9,545 bases of DNA, taken from assembly GCA_947176675.1 (NCBI GenBank), contig CAMWRN010000073.1, positions 1-9,545 on the forward strand. The letters run 5' to 3'. This DNA is from an uncultured Clostridia bacterium (GTDB lineage: Bacteria; Bacillota; Clostridia; Oscillospirales; Ruminococcaceae). Position numbers and translations under genes: made by a program. The first letter of the stretch is position 1, and every line of letters starts with the position of its first letter. Shown here one piece after another: positions 1-6,094 of the stretch. The notes under the pieces are model-generated. The model saw only the letters and a list, made by a program, of their open reading frames with translations, did not search any database and was not told where the DNA came from.

Positions 1-380
1 GCAGCAAGCTCGCCGTTGTTCAAAGACTGTACCCCAAAAGAAATTCGGTTCACCCCTGCCGATCTTATATCGCATAGATAACCTAAGTCCGCACTGTCGG
101 GATTGCATTCCATGGAAATTTCCGCGCCGTACAAAATATTCGCCGCCGAAATAATATCCGCGATCTGCCGTGCTTCAAGCAGCGAGGGAGTTCCTCCGCC
201 GAAATATACGGTGTCATATTTTCTTCCCGCCGCCTTGATATTTCGTATCACCGCGCTTACATAGTCATCAGTTCGGGACGTTTCCGTCTGTTTTGTTTGC
301 AAGGCTGCCGAAAAGAAGTCGCAGTAAACGCACTTTCTTTTGCAGAACGGCACATGAATATACAGACCTACAGGCTGCAC
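1..380 (-). CDS. hemW: HemW, radical SAM heme chaperone (5' part only)
   Basis: Only the first 126 codons are present; the gene continues past the left edge. HemW proteins (formerly called oxygen-independent coproporphyrinogen III oxidase-like) bind S-adenosylmethionine and a 4Fe-4S cluster and are thought to bind heme and deliver it to target proteins in the cytoplasm. Seen here: the N-terminal signature IHVPFCKRKCVYCDF, with cluster-ligating cysteines C13, C17 and C20 (CxxxCxxC); the GGGTPS glycine motif, which contacts SAM, at about residue 64; and an ECNPD strand followed by GVNRISFGVQS, both typical of HemW/HemN-type radical SAM enzymes. The start is taken as the GTG at 380-378 because an AAGGAG (395-390) sits 9 bases before it. 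That site overlaps the TAA stop of the upstream XRE gene (394-396), so the two genes are probably co-transcribed and translationally coupled. The family call is firm; HemW rather than HemN rests on the short N-terminus beginning directly with the radical SAM motif. Confidence 0.93.
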   Translation of the reverse strand, partial: MQPVGLYIHVPFCKRKCVYCDFFSAALQTKQTETSRTDDYVSAVIRNIKAAGRKYDTVYFGGGTPSLLEARQIADIISAANILYGAEISMECNPDSADLGYLCDIRSAGVNRISFGVQSLNNGELA

Positions 381-393
381 AGCTTTTCACTCC

Positions 394-978
394 TTAAAGT
401 TTAACTTTCATCAATCCATGCTCGGAGCAAAAAAAGTACAGCTCCGCGCTGCCTGTTCCCGGTAAACGTACTGCGGCATCCTGTTCGGGATAAAGCCGCT
501 GCAAATACACTCTGTCGCACCCCGCAAGCGCGGCAAATGTAATATAGTGTGACTTCTTCATCTCATGGGGAAAAGTCACGTAAAGTTCATCGTCAATGTT
601 CTCAATTTTGGGTGTATGTCCCTCATCGGGAGCGGCGGCTTCAAGTGGAGAAAGCTTTCTTCCGCAGCAGGATATTTCTCCTGCCGAAGCCGCTGTAAAA
701 ATGTTCCCGCAGTCTTCGCACACGTAAAATTTCATTCGTTTCATATTTCCTCCGTTCTGACCGCAGGGGTTCAGCTCGCCGTTCAAAAGAGTTTCAACAG
801 GCACTCCGAACAGGTCGGCAATACCGTTTAGTACGGAAATGTCGGGACAGCCCAGTCCACGTTCCCACTTTGAGACAGCCTTGTCACTGACGAAAAGCCG
901 TTCGGCAATTTCCCGCTGAGTCATTCCGCGTTCGGTTCTTAGCTGTCTGAGCAGCATTCCCGCCTTTTTGCAGTCCAT
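394..978 (-). CDS. XRE-family HTH regulator fused to a desulfoferrodoxin-like (superoxide reductase) domain
   Basis: 194 residues in two parts. Residues about 5-65 are an HTH_3/XRE DNA-binding domain (LRTERGMTQREIAERLFVSD, then KAVSKWERG and a DISVLNGIADLFGV helix). Residues about 83-194 read as a complete desulfoferrodoxin. A desulforedoxin-type knuckle has C87, C90 and the pair C104-C105, which in the family bind one iron. A superoxide-reductase domain then carries the five ligands of the catalytic iron: H121 (in GHTPKIE), H138 and H144 (HEMKKSH, the usual six-residue spacing), C184 and H187 (CSEHGL). By family knowledge such a centre reduces superoxide to peroxide in anaerobes. In this fusion it could be a redox sensor controlling DNA binding, a DNA-tethered enzyme, or both; that is inference. 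ATG start at 978 with TCCTTT (AAAGGA on the coding strand) at 987-992, 8 bases away. Own promoter at 1014-1042. hemW follows with its ribosome binding site overlapping this stop codon. A solvent lysine found before the first His ligand in well-studied enzymes is Gly120 here. Confidence 0.9.
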   Translation of the reverse strand: MDCKKAGMLLRQLRTERGMTQREIAERLFVSDKAVSKWERGLGCPDISVLNGIADLFGVPVETLLNGELNPCGQNGGNMKRMKFYVCEDCGNIFTAASAGEISCCGRKLSPLEAAAPDEGHTPKIENIDDELYVTFPHEMKKSHYITFAALAGCDRVYLQRLYPEQDAAVRLPGTGSAELYFFCSEHGLMKVKL

Positions 979-1013
979 AAAAATTTTCCTTTCGGTTTTG
1001 GTGTGATAGGATT

Positions 1014-1042
1014 AGTATAACATGAACGTGCGCCGCCGTCAA
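1014..1042 (-). promoter_or_regulatory. Sigma-A promoter of the XRE-desulfoferrodoxin/hemW operon
   Basis: Read on the minus strand: TTGACG (1042-1037), a 17-base spacer, then TATACT (1019-1014). Each hexamer is one base from consensus. Transcription would start near 1007, giving a leader of about 30 bases before the ATG at 978. No clear palindrome overlaps the hexamers. If the XRE protein is autoregulatory its operator is not obvious here. Confidence 0.8.
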
Positions 1043-1063
1043 TAAACGGAGCGTAGAGAATAC

Positions 1064-1170
1064 GGTAAATTTTGATTCAGCGGGAAACACCCGCATATCC
1101 CGCAAATTGTGAAAACGTGACAGAAAAGCCGTTCCTTACAGAAACATACCAATATAAATCAAAATTTACC
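1064..1170. repeat. 14-bp perfect inverted repeat (1064-1077 and 1157-1170)
   Basis: GGTAAATTTTGATT at 1064-1077 is the exact reverse complement of AATCAAAATTTACC at 1157-1170, with 79 bases between them. The right arm is also part of the hairpin at 1163-1202, so it can pair with either the left arm or the far arm but not both. It lies between the promoter of the XRE gene and the end of the diguanylate cyclase gene. Its role is unknown; it could extend or compete with the terminator fold, or be a pair of protein-binding sites. Confidence 0.55.
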
Positions 1171-1202
1171 CATTCCGAAAATTACATCGAAACGGGTAAA
1201 TT
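1163..1202 (-). terminator. Probable rho-independent terminator of the diguanylate cyclase gene
   Basis: On the minus strand, starting 12 bases after the stop codon at 1215-1217, AATTTACCC (1202-1194) pairs with GGGTAAATT (1171-1163). The stem extends inward through a G-U pair and UUUCG/CGGAA to about 15 pairs with a 10-base loop, and is followed by the U-rich run TTGATTTATATT. The stem is A/U-rich and the tail is interrupted, so efficiency may be modest. Confidence 0.6.
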
Positions 1203-1214
1203 ATACTTTATGAT

Positions 1215-3557
1215 TTATCTCAGAATAGACTTTTTCTTCTTCTTTTCCTCATACAAAACATCGTCCGCTTTGGCAAGTATCTTTGAAAGATCCACATCCT
1301 TACCGCACTTGAAAGCGTACACGCCAACGCTCATATGGACAACATACGGTTTGGTGTGAGTAGCATTGAAATTGACAGTGGACTCGTCTATACGTGAACG
1401 TACGATGGAAGCTATCTCGCCGCCGCCTGAATTCTCAACCATAGCCAGCACAGAGAACTCATCGCCGCCTATACGACCGATAACGTCCGAGCTTCGGAAG
1501 GAATCGTGAAGAATCTTAGCCGCATTCTTGATGGCAAAGTCGCCGTCCTCGTGGCTGAAGGAATCGTTGATGGTTTTTAGACTGTCCAGATCGGCAAAGA
1601 CGATAAGCGCGTCCCGCCCTTCGTTCATGGGAGAACTTATCAAACTGTTTGCCTGAGCAAAAAATCCGCGGCGATTGTATGCGCCCGTAAGCACGTCAAG
1701 CTTGGAAATAGTGTCAAGCTGAATGTTCTTTTCCTTGATCTGCATAAGCGTCCGCTCAAGCTCCTGCTGGATATTTTCCTTATCCTGGATAAGCCTGAGA
1801 ATTTTCATAGCAGCGCAAAGCTGAGCCGACAGCGAACTTATATAGTAGAAATACTCGTACTCCAGCTCGCACAGGAAAAGCCCGTAGTGATCAGCATTGA
1901 GGAAGATCGCAGACAAAACCATTGTAAACCGTCTGTCATCGGGCATATATCTGTGGTTGAACAGGTTGCGTATGGACAGCTCCTGATCTTCGGCGGGAAT
2001 TACTTCCCACTTGTCGCCGTTGTGGCAGGATTTAAGCAGCACTCTCGGAGGCGGAACCCATTTTTCGTCCTTGCCCAGCGTAATTGTCTCCGGGAAAATG
2101 TAGATATAGCTGCTGGCAACGTTTAGCCTTGTCAGCTTGTCGGTAACGGATCCGTATCCCAAGTCGTCGTAGCTGTCAAAAAGCAGCATATCCTTTGTGA
2201 TCGAATTGGACTGCCACGTCAGGAATTCCACGTCTTCGATACGCTTGTTGCTGTAGATGACCACTGCCTGCATAAGTATCTGATACATTCCGATGAACAT
2301 GGATTCCATTCGGCGCTTGTCATCGGTATTTTTAAGACCCGCCGAAAAACGTCTGCTAAGGTAATCTATGATCGTGCACAATTTGTCCTGCTCGACGATC
2401 TTCATGGTCTGCGGCGTGAGCAGATCCTCAAAAGCTGAGGGGATATATTCCGCAGCTTCTTTTGTAAAGGTAATACCGCCTTTGTCGTCAGATTCAAGCA
2501 GTCTGAACACGGTCTCAAAATACTCTTCAAATGCGGGCTTTACTTTATCGAGCAATTCACTCGCCCTATAGTTTCCGAAAATGTATTTGATCAACGCCGT
2601 TATGGTCTGAGAATCTGAGCGGCACCAACAGTGATTGAATACGAAAACATCGTCGGTATTTGAACCCGAAACCGCCGAATCTCCCCGGCAGCCGCAGGAC
2701 TTGCGCTTTACCATTGAGGAACGCACAAGACGGCTGCTGAGCTTGCCCGACTTGCGAAGCTCGACACACTCCATTACTGCATCGTAACCCAATTCAGCTG
2801 CATCGGCACGAACAGTTGTAAGCGGAGGAACAAGATTTACCGCCACGGGAGAATCGTCAAATCCCGTAACAAGAATATCCCTGCCCACTTCAATGCCGCG
2901 CTGTTCAAATACTTCATATGCGCCGCCCGCCATAGCGTCGTTTGCGAAAGCTATAGCTTCAAGATCGGGGCAGCGGTCAAGCAGCTCGTTCACGACCTTT
3001 TGGCTGTACGGAGAGAATCTTCCGTAAACTATCCTGTTTTCGTCCACAGGAATACCGTGCCTTTTAAGCGCGTCGGTGTAGACTTCAAGACGCTCAATGG
3101 CGTCGCCGTTGGTTTCGGGACCGCTTACAAATCCGATCCTTCTGCACCCGTGTTCGTCGATAAGATGATCCATACACTGTGCCAGACCGCTTTTGTTGTC
3201 AAAGTATACCGAGGGATAGCCTTCGATCTCGCAGGCTATGGTAATAATAGGAACATTTCCCATACCTTTAAGAAATTCTTTTTTTCTTTCATAGGAGAGA
3301 CTGCTGCCGATAGTTCCCACAAGAACCAAAAGCACGTCTATATCGTCGGGGAAAGCGTAGGAAAAGAGGGTATTATACTGATATTCGTACTCGGTCCTTT
3401 TTTTATCGGCATACACTGCGTCAATATATCTTCCGGGAAAAATAATGAGGTTAGCGTCAATTTCTTTAGCTCCGATTATAGCTCCCCGGCAGACAGCAGA
3501 TGCAAAATCGTCCTCCAAGTGGCTTATCATCAGACCTATGTTAAGTCTTCTCTCCAT
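1215..3557 (-). CDS. Diguanylate cyclase with LacI-like periplasmic-binding-protein sensor (GGDEF)
   Basis: 780 residues, cytoplasmic; no signal peptide or membrane segment seen. Residues about 5-285 resemble the ligand-binding domain of LacI/GalR regulators (Peripla_BP_3 type): an IGLMISHLEDDFASAVCRGA start, GCRRIGFVSGPE near 137-148, AIAFANDAMAGGAYEV near 201-215, VTGFDDSPVAVNLVPPLTTV near 230-249, ending in a KRKSCGC segment. The usual N-terminal HTH of LacI proteins is absent. Residues about 300-585 are a linker of unknown fold. A predicted coiled coil (about 585-618) then leads into the GGDEF domain (620-780), with LTGAYNRRGF, metal-binding D656 in FADLD, N664-D665, and the catalytic motif GRIGGDEFS (GGDEF at 697-701). 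RSSD at 688-691, five residues before GGDEF, is a canonical inhibitory I-site. The protein should make cyclic-di-GMP from two GTP, be modulated by a small, perhaps sugar-like, ligand, and be subject to product inhibition. ATG at 3557; a GGAGGG stretch lies about 9-12 bases upstream. It has its own promoter (3647-3675) and probable terminator, so it looks monocistronic, though read-through from the upstream kinase operon is possible. Confidence 0.92.
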   Translation of the reverse strand: MERRLNIGLMISHLEDDFASAVCRGAIIGAKEIDANLIIFPGRYIDAVYADKKRTEYEYQYNTLFSYAFPDDIDVLLVLVGTIGSSLSYERKKEFLKGMGNVPIITIACEIEGYPSVYFDNKSGLAQCMDHLIDEHGCRRIGFVSGPETNGDAIERLEVYTDALKRHGIPVDENRIVYGRFSPYSQKVVNELLDRCPDLEAIAFANDAMAGGAYEVFEQRGIEVGRDILVTGFDDSPVAVNLVPPLTTVRADAAELGYDAVMECVELRKSGKLSSRLVRSSMVKRKSCGCRGDSAVSGSNTDDVFVFNHCWCRSDSQTITALIKYIFGNYRASELLDKVKPAFEEYFETVFRLLESDDKGGITFTKEAAEYIPSAFEDLLTPQTMKIVEQDKLCTIIDYLSRRFSAGLKNTDDKRRMESMFIGMYQILMQAVVIYSNKRIEDVEFLTWQSNSITKDMLLFDSYDDLGYGSVTDKLTRLNVASSYIYIFPETITLGKDEKWVPPPRVLLKSCHNGDKWEVIPAEDQELSIRNLFNHRYMPDDRRFTMVLSAIFLNADHYGLFLCELEYEYFYYISSLSAQLCAAMKILRLIQDKENIQQELERTLMQIKEKNIQLDTISKLDVLTGAYNRRGFFAQANSLISSPMNEGRDALIVFADLDSLKTINDSFSHEDGDFAIKNAAKILHDSFRSSDVIGRIGGDEFSVLAMVENSGGGEIASIVRSRIDESTVNFNATHTKPYVVHMSVGVYAFKCGKDVDLSKILAKADDVLYEEKKKKKSILR

Positions 3558-3615
3558 TGCGGAAATTTCCCTCCCTCTTCAGATTCACGGGTAAAAATAA
3601 TTAATACGGAAAATT

Positions 3616-3636
3616 TGTATATGTTTCACATATACA
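3616..3636. promoter_or_regulatory. Operator-like palindrome in the leader of the diguanylate cyclase gene
   Basis: TGTATATG (3616-3623) and CATATACA (3629-3636) are perfect inverted arms around a 5-base centre, TTTCA. The site lies just downstream of the proposed promoter, at about +4 to +24 of the transcript. A repressor bound there would block transcription; as RNA it would form only a weak A/U hairpin. The binding protein is unknown. Confidence 0.5.
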
Positions 3637-3646
3637 TTAAGATTAT

Positions 3647-3675
3647 ATCATATAATTTATTCAAGTTTATAGCAA
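3647..3675 (-). promoter_or_regulatory. Probable promoter of the diguanylate cyclase gene
   Basis: On the minus strand: TTGCTA (3675-3670), a 17-base spacer, TATGAT (3652-3647). A TATAAT lies immediately downstream at 3647-3642 but has no good -35 at the right distance. ATTATAT-C-ATATAAT (3642-3656) is itself a near-palindrome over the -10 region. The whole 3590-3736 stretch is very A/T-rich, so chance matches are likelier than elsewhere. Confidence 0.5.
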
Positions 3676-3690
3676 GATTAATAACAAAAT

Positions 3691-3706
3691 TATTAATATA
3701 TTAATA
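3691..3706. repeat. 16-bp perfect A/T palindrome
   Basis: TATTAATATATTAATA is its own reverse complement. It lies between the kinase stop codon and the -35 of the diguanylate cyclase promoter. It may be an upstream regulator site or simply a product of the extreme A/T content. No G/C-rich terminator hairpin was found after the kinase gene, so transcripts may run through this region. Confidence 0.4.
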
Positions 3707-3736
3707 CTTAATCGTTTAAATAGGAATTTGTGGAAT

Positions 3737-5071
3737 TTATTTGGATAATATCGGCAGTGTAACCGTAAACGTGCTTCCCTTTCCTGTCTCGCCGGAAGCC
3801 GTAATATTTCCGCAGTGAAGCTCCGCGATCTTTTTTGCAATAGCAAGTCCCAGACCTGTTCCCTCGGAGCTTCTGGACTTGTCCGCCTTGTAGAATCTGC
3901 GGAAAACGTTGTCCGCTTCTTCGGGAGTCATACCCCTGCCGCTGTCCCTTACCGATACTGTGACAGTTCTGCCGTTTTCCGTCAGGGATATCGCTACAGT
4001 TCCGCCCTTTTCGGTATACCGCACCGCATTTGAAATAAGATTTACCCAAAGCTGATAAAGCAGTGATTCATCACCGGCGAAAGAAACCTCTTCCAGATCA
4101 ATGTCAAGGTCAAGGGACTTATCCTCCCAGCTTTGCTGCAAAAGTATGACCGCCGAACGTATCTGCTCGTCAAGGGAGAAGCGTTTGCGTTCGGGAGAAA
4201 TTCCCCTGTTTTCCAGTTCCGAAAGCTTCAGCATATCTGCCGAAAGCCGTGAGAGTCTGTCGCTTTCCGCAATTATTATATCGGCGTACTCCGCCCGCTG
4301 TTCGGGGGAAAGCCTGTCGCTTTTCAGAAGCTTTGCGTATCCTTTCAGAGAAGTAATCGGCGTGTTGAATTCGTGGGAAATATTGCTGACGAACTCCTTA
4401 TGAAGGTATTCGTTTGCGGAAAGCCCGCGTATCATACTATTGAAATTCTCGGTCAGCTCTCGTATCTCGCCGCTGCCTTTCGGTTCAAGCTGTACTGAAA
4501 AATCTCCCTCGGCAACTTTTTTCGACGCGTTTGAAATACGTTTGATAGGCTTCGCAACGTTGACCGAAGCAAGAACGATAAGCACTGTTCCGAGAGCAAG
4601 AGGTACCGCAACGTAAAATATCTGCATCCCCCTAAAGTCTGCCATGGGGCCTCTCCGTTTATCGGGACGAAGCATTATCCATTTTTCCTCCGCCGCAAAA
4701 ACCGCAAACATTGCTCGGTCGTCCCTGTCGGGCATTTTTGAAAGTATCTCCCCACGCTCCAAAAGTTCGGTATCCATTGGTGAAAGAGGAAAATCCAACT
4801 CGTCAAGACTGTTCAGCACTGTTATTTCCGTATCGCTTTTTGCGAAAAAGGACGCCGCTTCCTCCGCGGTCATCTCGCGGCTGTTTACGAGATTCTGAAT
4901 ATTCCGCGCCGTTTCAGTTATGGAGGAATGAGCGTCCCTCCTTATCTCGGGACCTTTTGCCGCGTTAAGTCCCAGCGCCGGGATAATCAGCGACAGCGCA
5001 AACGTCCCTATAAAAACCACGAGAAACCGCATATAGATCGAACCGAAAAATTTCTTGATTTTTGATTTCAT
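3737..5071 (-). CDS. Membrane sensor histidine kinase (HAMP-HisKA-HATPase_c)
   Basis: 444 residues from the chosen start. A basic N-terminus (KSKIKK) precedes transmembrane segment 1 (about 16-36). An extracytoplasmic sensor loop of about 115 residues (37-150), with no recognised fold, is followed by transmembrane segment 2 (about 151-172) and a HAMP linker (about 173-225). The HisKA domain has the phosphoacceptor H233 in SNISHEFNTPI. The ATPase domain shows the N box (NLISNAVRYT, about 344-353), G1 (DSGRGM, 376-381), the F box (VFRRFYKAD) and G2 (GTGLGLAIAKK, 404-414). All catalytic motifs are intact. The kinase should autophosphorylate and pass phosphate to the response regulator two genes upstream in the same operon. 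The ATG at 5071 was chosen because AAAGGA lies 9 bases before it; a TTG six codons further upstream overlaps that site and is unlikely to be used. The kinase gene follows the AraC/GyrI gene after 57 bases, which hold a hairpin (5100-5121). The stimulus cannot be read from the sequence. Confidence 0.94.
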   Translation of the reverse strand: MKSKIKKFFGSIYMRFLVVFIGTFALSLIIPALGLNAAKGPEIRRDAHSSITETARNIQNLVNSREMTAEEAASFFAKSDTEITVLNSLDELDFPLSPMDTELLERGEILSKMPDRDDRAMFAVFAAEEKWIMLRPDKRRGPMADFRGMQIFYVAVPLALGTVLIVLASVNVAKPIKRISNASKKVAEGDFSVQLEPKGSGEIRELTENFNSMIRGLSANEYLHKEFVSNISHEFNTPITSLKGYAKLLKSDRLSPEQRAEYADIIIAESDRLSRLSADMLKLSELENRGISPERKRFSLDEQIRSAVILLQQSWEDKSLDLDIDLEEVSFAGDESLLYQLWVNLISNAVRYTEKGGTVAISLTENGRTVTVSVRDSGRGMTPEEADNVFRRFYKADKSRSSEGTGLGLAIAKKIAELHCGNITASGETGKGSTFTVTLPILSK

Positions 5072-5093
5072 GCCGCTTTGTCCTTTCAAAATT

Positions 5094-5121
5094 GGTACAG
5101 GGGAGTACCGTAATACTCCCC
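5094..5121 (-). promoter_or_regulatory. Intercistronic hairpin before the kinase gene
   Basis: GGGGAGTA (5100-5107) and TACTCCCC (5114-5121) form an 8-pair stem with a 6-base loop, just 8 bases after the AraC/GyrI stop codon. There is no run of T right after it on the minus strand, so it is not a classical terminator. It more likely acts as a stability or partial attenuation element that sets the kinase level below the regulator level. An overlapping alternative stem is GGTAC (5094-5098) with GTACC (5105-5109). Confidence 0.5.
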
Positions 5122-5128
5122 CGAAAAA

Positions 5129-6040
5129 TTATTTCAGCTTGATCGGTCTGAGGATCGAATACCCCGTGACTTCGGGATAATGCCGCTGATAGCACTGGCA
5201 GGCGTCCTCGTTCCATTCGTATTTTCCGCCGCCGAATTTGCTTATGTCGTAATTCCAAGCAAGGTCTTCGACCCTGCCCATGACCTCGCCGTTGTCCTTA
5301 AGATAGTCGAACGTTGGGTGGAAGAAAACCAGATAATAGCTTGCGGGAATTTCCCTCAGTTCAAATCCATCGGGAATTTTTCCGCTGTAATCAAGAGGCA
5401 CGCCCATTCCGTAAAAATACTTGTGTTCCCCGTTTACATTCTTCCAGCCTGCTGTGTGTCCCGTAACGATAATATCGCTTACGTTGCTCAGGCTGTCGAT
5501 GGTTCCGCAGACTGAATCGCAGTCGCGTCCCTGCCAAAATTCACCGTAGTTTTTTGCATTGTCATCCCAGATGCCAAGGTACTTGTGGGCGGGGATAAAT
5601 TCGGTTTTTACGTGGGCTTCGGTAAGAATAGTTTTGCTCATAGTTTTTTCTCCTCTCAGGTTTTGGTAATATTCGGGAAATAAGACCACCTGACGCACGG
5701 AAAGCGGTATAGGAACGGGTTCTCTCCGATAGGACGCTGGTGTGCACCCGAACGCCGCCGAGAAAGCTCTCGTCAGAGCCTCCTGCGAAGAATAACCGCA
5801 CCTTACGGCAATATCAATGATACGCTCATCGGTGTCGCGGACAGCCAGAGCCGCAAGCCTGAGCCGTCTGCCCGCCACGTAGCTTTTTATGGTCATACCG
5901 GTGATTTCGTGAAACCTGACCGAGCAGTAATATGGTGAATACCCGATTTGCTCCGACATTTGCAGCAGCGACGGATTTTCGCACAGATTGTCTTCGATCC
6001 AGTCGATCATTTTCTGTATTGCCTCGTTCCATTCGTACAA
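5129..6040 (-). CDS. AraC-family regulator with C-terminal GyrI-like effector-binding domain
   Basis: 303 residues. Residues about 5-106 are an AraC/XylS DNA-binding domain with two HTH motifs: LLQMSEQIGYSPYYCSVRFH (about 25-44), and IIDIAVRCGYSSQEALTRAF with FGCTPASYRR (about 74-106). A linker leads to a GyrI-like small-molecule-binding domain (about 134-303), the arrangement known from Rob-like and similar drug-responsive activators. Such proteins bind hydrophobic or cationic compounds and activate promoters. The start is a TTG at 6040-6038 because a strong GGAGG lies 8 bases before it and the protein then begins in the usual way for this family (YEWNEAIQKMIDWIEDNL). A longer reading would put that GGAGG inside the gene. 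The gene sits between response regulator and kinase, 54 bases after the former and 57 before the latter, so all three should share one message. An internal ATG at 5641 with AGAGGAG before it could yield the GyrI domain alone (170 residues). A broken relative lies at 6908-7772. Confidence 0.88.
   Translation of the reverse strand: MYEWNEAIQKMIDWIEDNLCENPSLLQMSEQIGYSPYYCSVRFHEITGMTIKSYVAGRRLRLAALAVRDTDERIIDIAVRCGYSSQEALTRAFSAAFGCTPASYRREPVPIPLSVRQVVLFPEYYQNLRGEKTMSKTILTEAHVKTEFIPAHKYLGIWDDNAKNYGEFWQGRDCDSVCGTIDSLSNVSDIIVTGHTAGWKNVNGEHKYFYGMGVPLDYSGKIPDGFELREIPASYYLVFFHPTFDYLKDNGEVMGRVEDLAWNYDISKFGGGKYEWNEDACQCYQRHYPEVTGYSILRPIKLK
5639..5656 (-). promoter_or_regulatory. Internal ribosome binding site and ATG at the GyrI domain boundary
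   Basis: On the coding strand, AGAGGAG (5656-5650), 8 bases, then ATG (5641-5639). This is as good as any start in the window. It is in frame with the AraC/GyrI gene at codon 134, precisely where the DNA-binding half and linker end. A separate 170-residue effector-binding protein (5129-5641) is therefore plausible. Confidence 0.5.
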
Positions 6041-6094
6041 GCGGTTCACCTCCCTGTAAAAAATATACCACATATCCAAGAAGAAAGTCTTGAT

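Noticed and set aside
979..1214. Small plus-strand gene in the gap right of the XRE gene (open frame from 1072)
   Set aside because: It runs into the 3' end of the diguanylate cyclase gene in antisense, lacks a ribosome binding site, and the region is explained by a promoter and a terminator hairpin.
3000..3704. 234-codon open frame on the plus strand over the start of the diguanylate cyclase gene
   Set aside because: It is a shadow of a firmly identified gene, has no clear ribosome binding site and runs out into A/T-rich intergenic DNA.
5072..5089. TTG start for the histidine kinase six codons upstream of the chosen ATG
   Set aside because: The only good ribosome binding site lies within those six codons, correctly spaced for the ATG at 5071.
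6041..6079. Upstream TTG start at 6079 for the AraC/GyrI regulator
   Set aside because: The strong GGAGG falls inside that extension and is well placed for the TTG at 6040. The added residues do not resemble the family N-terminus.
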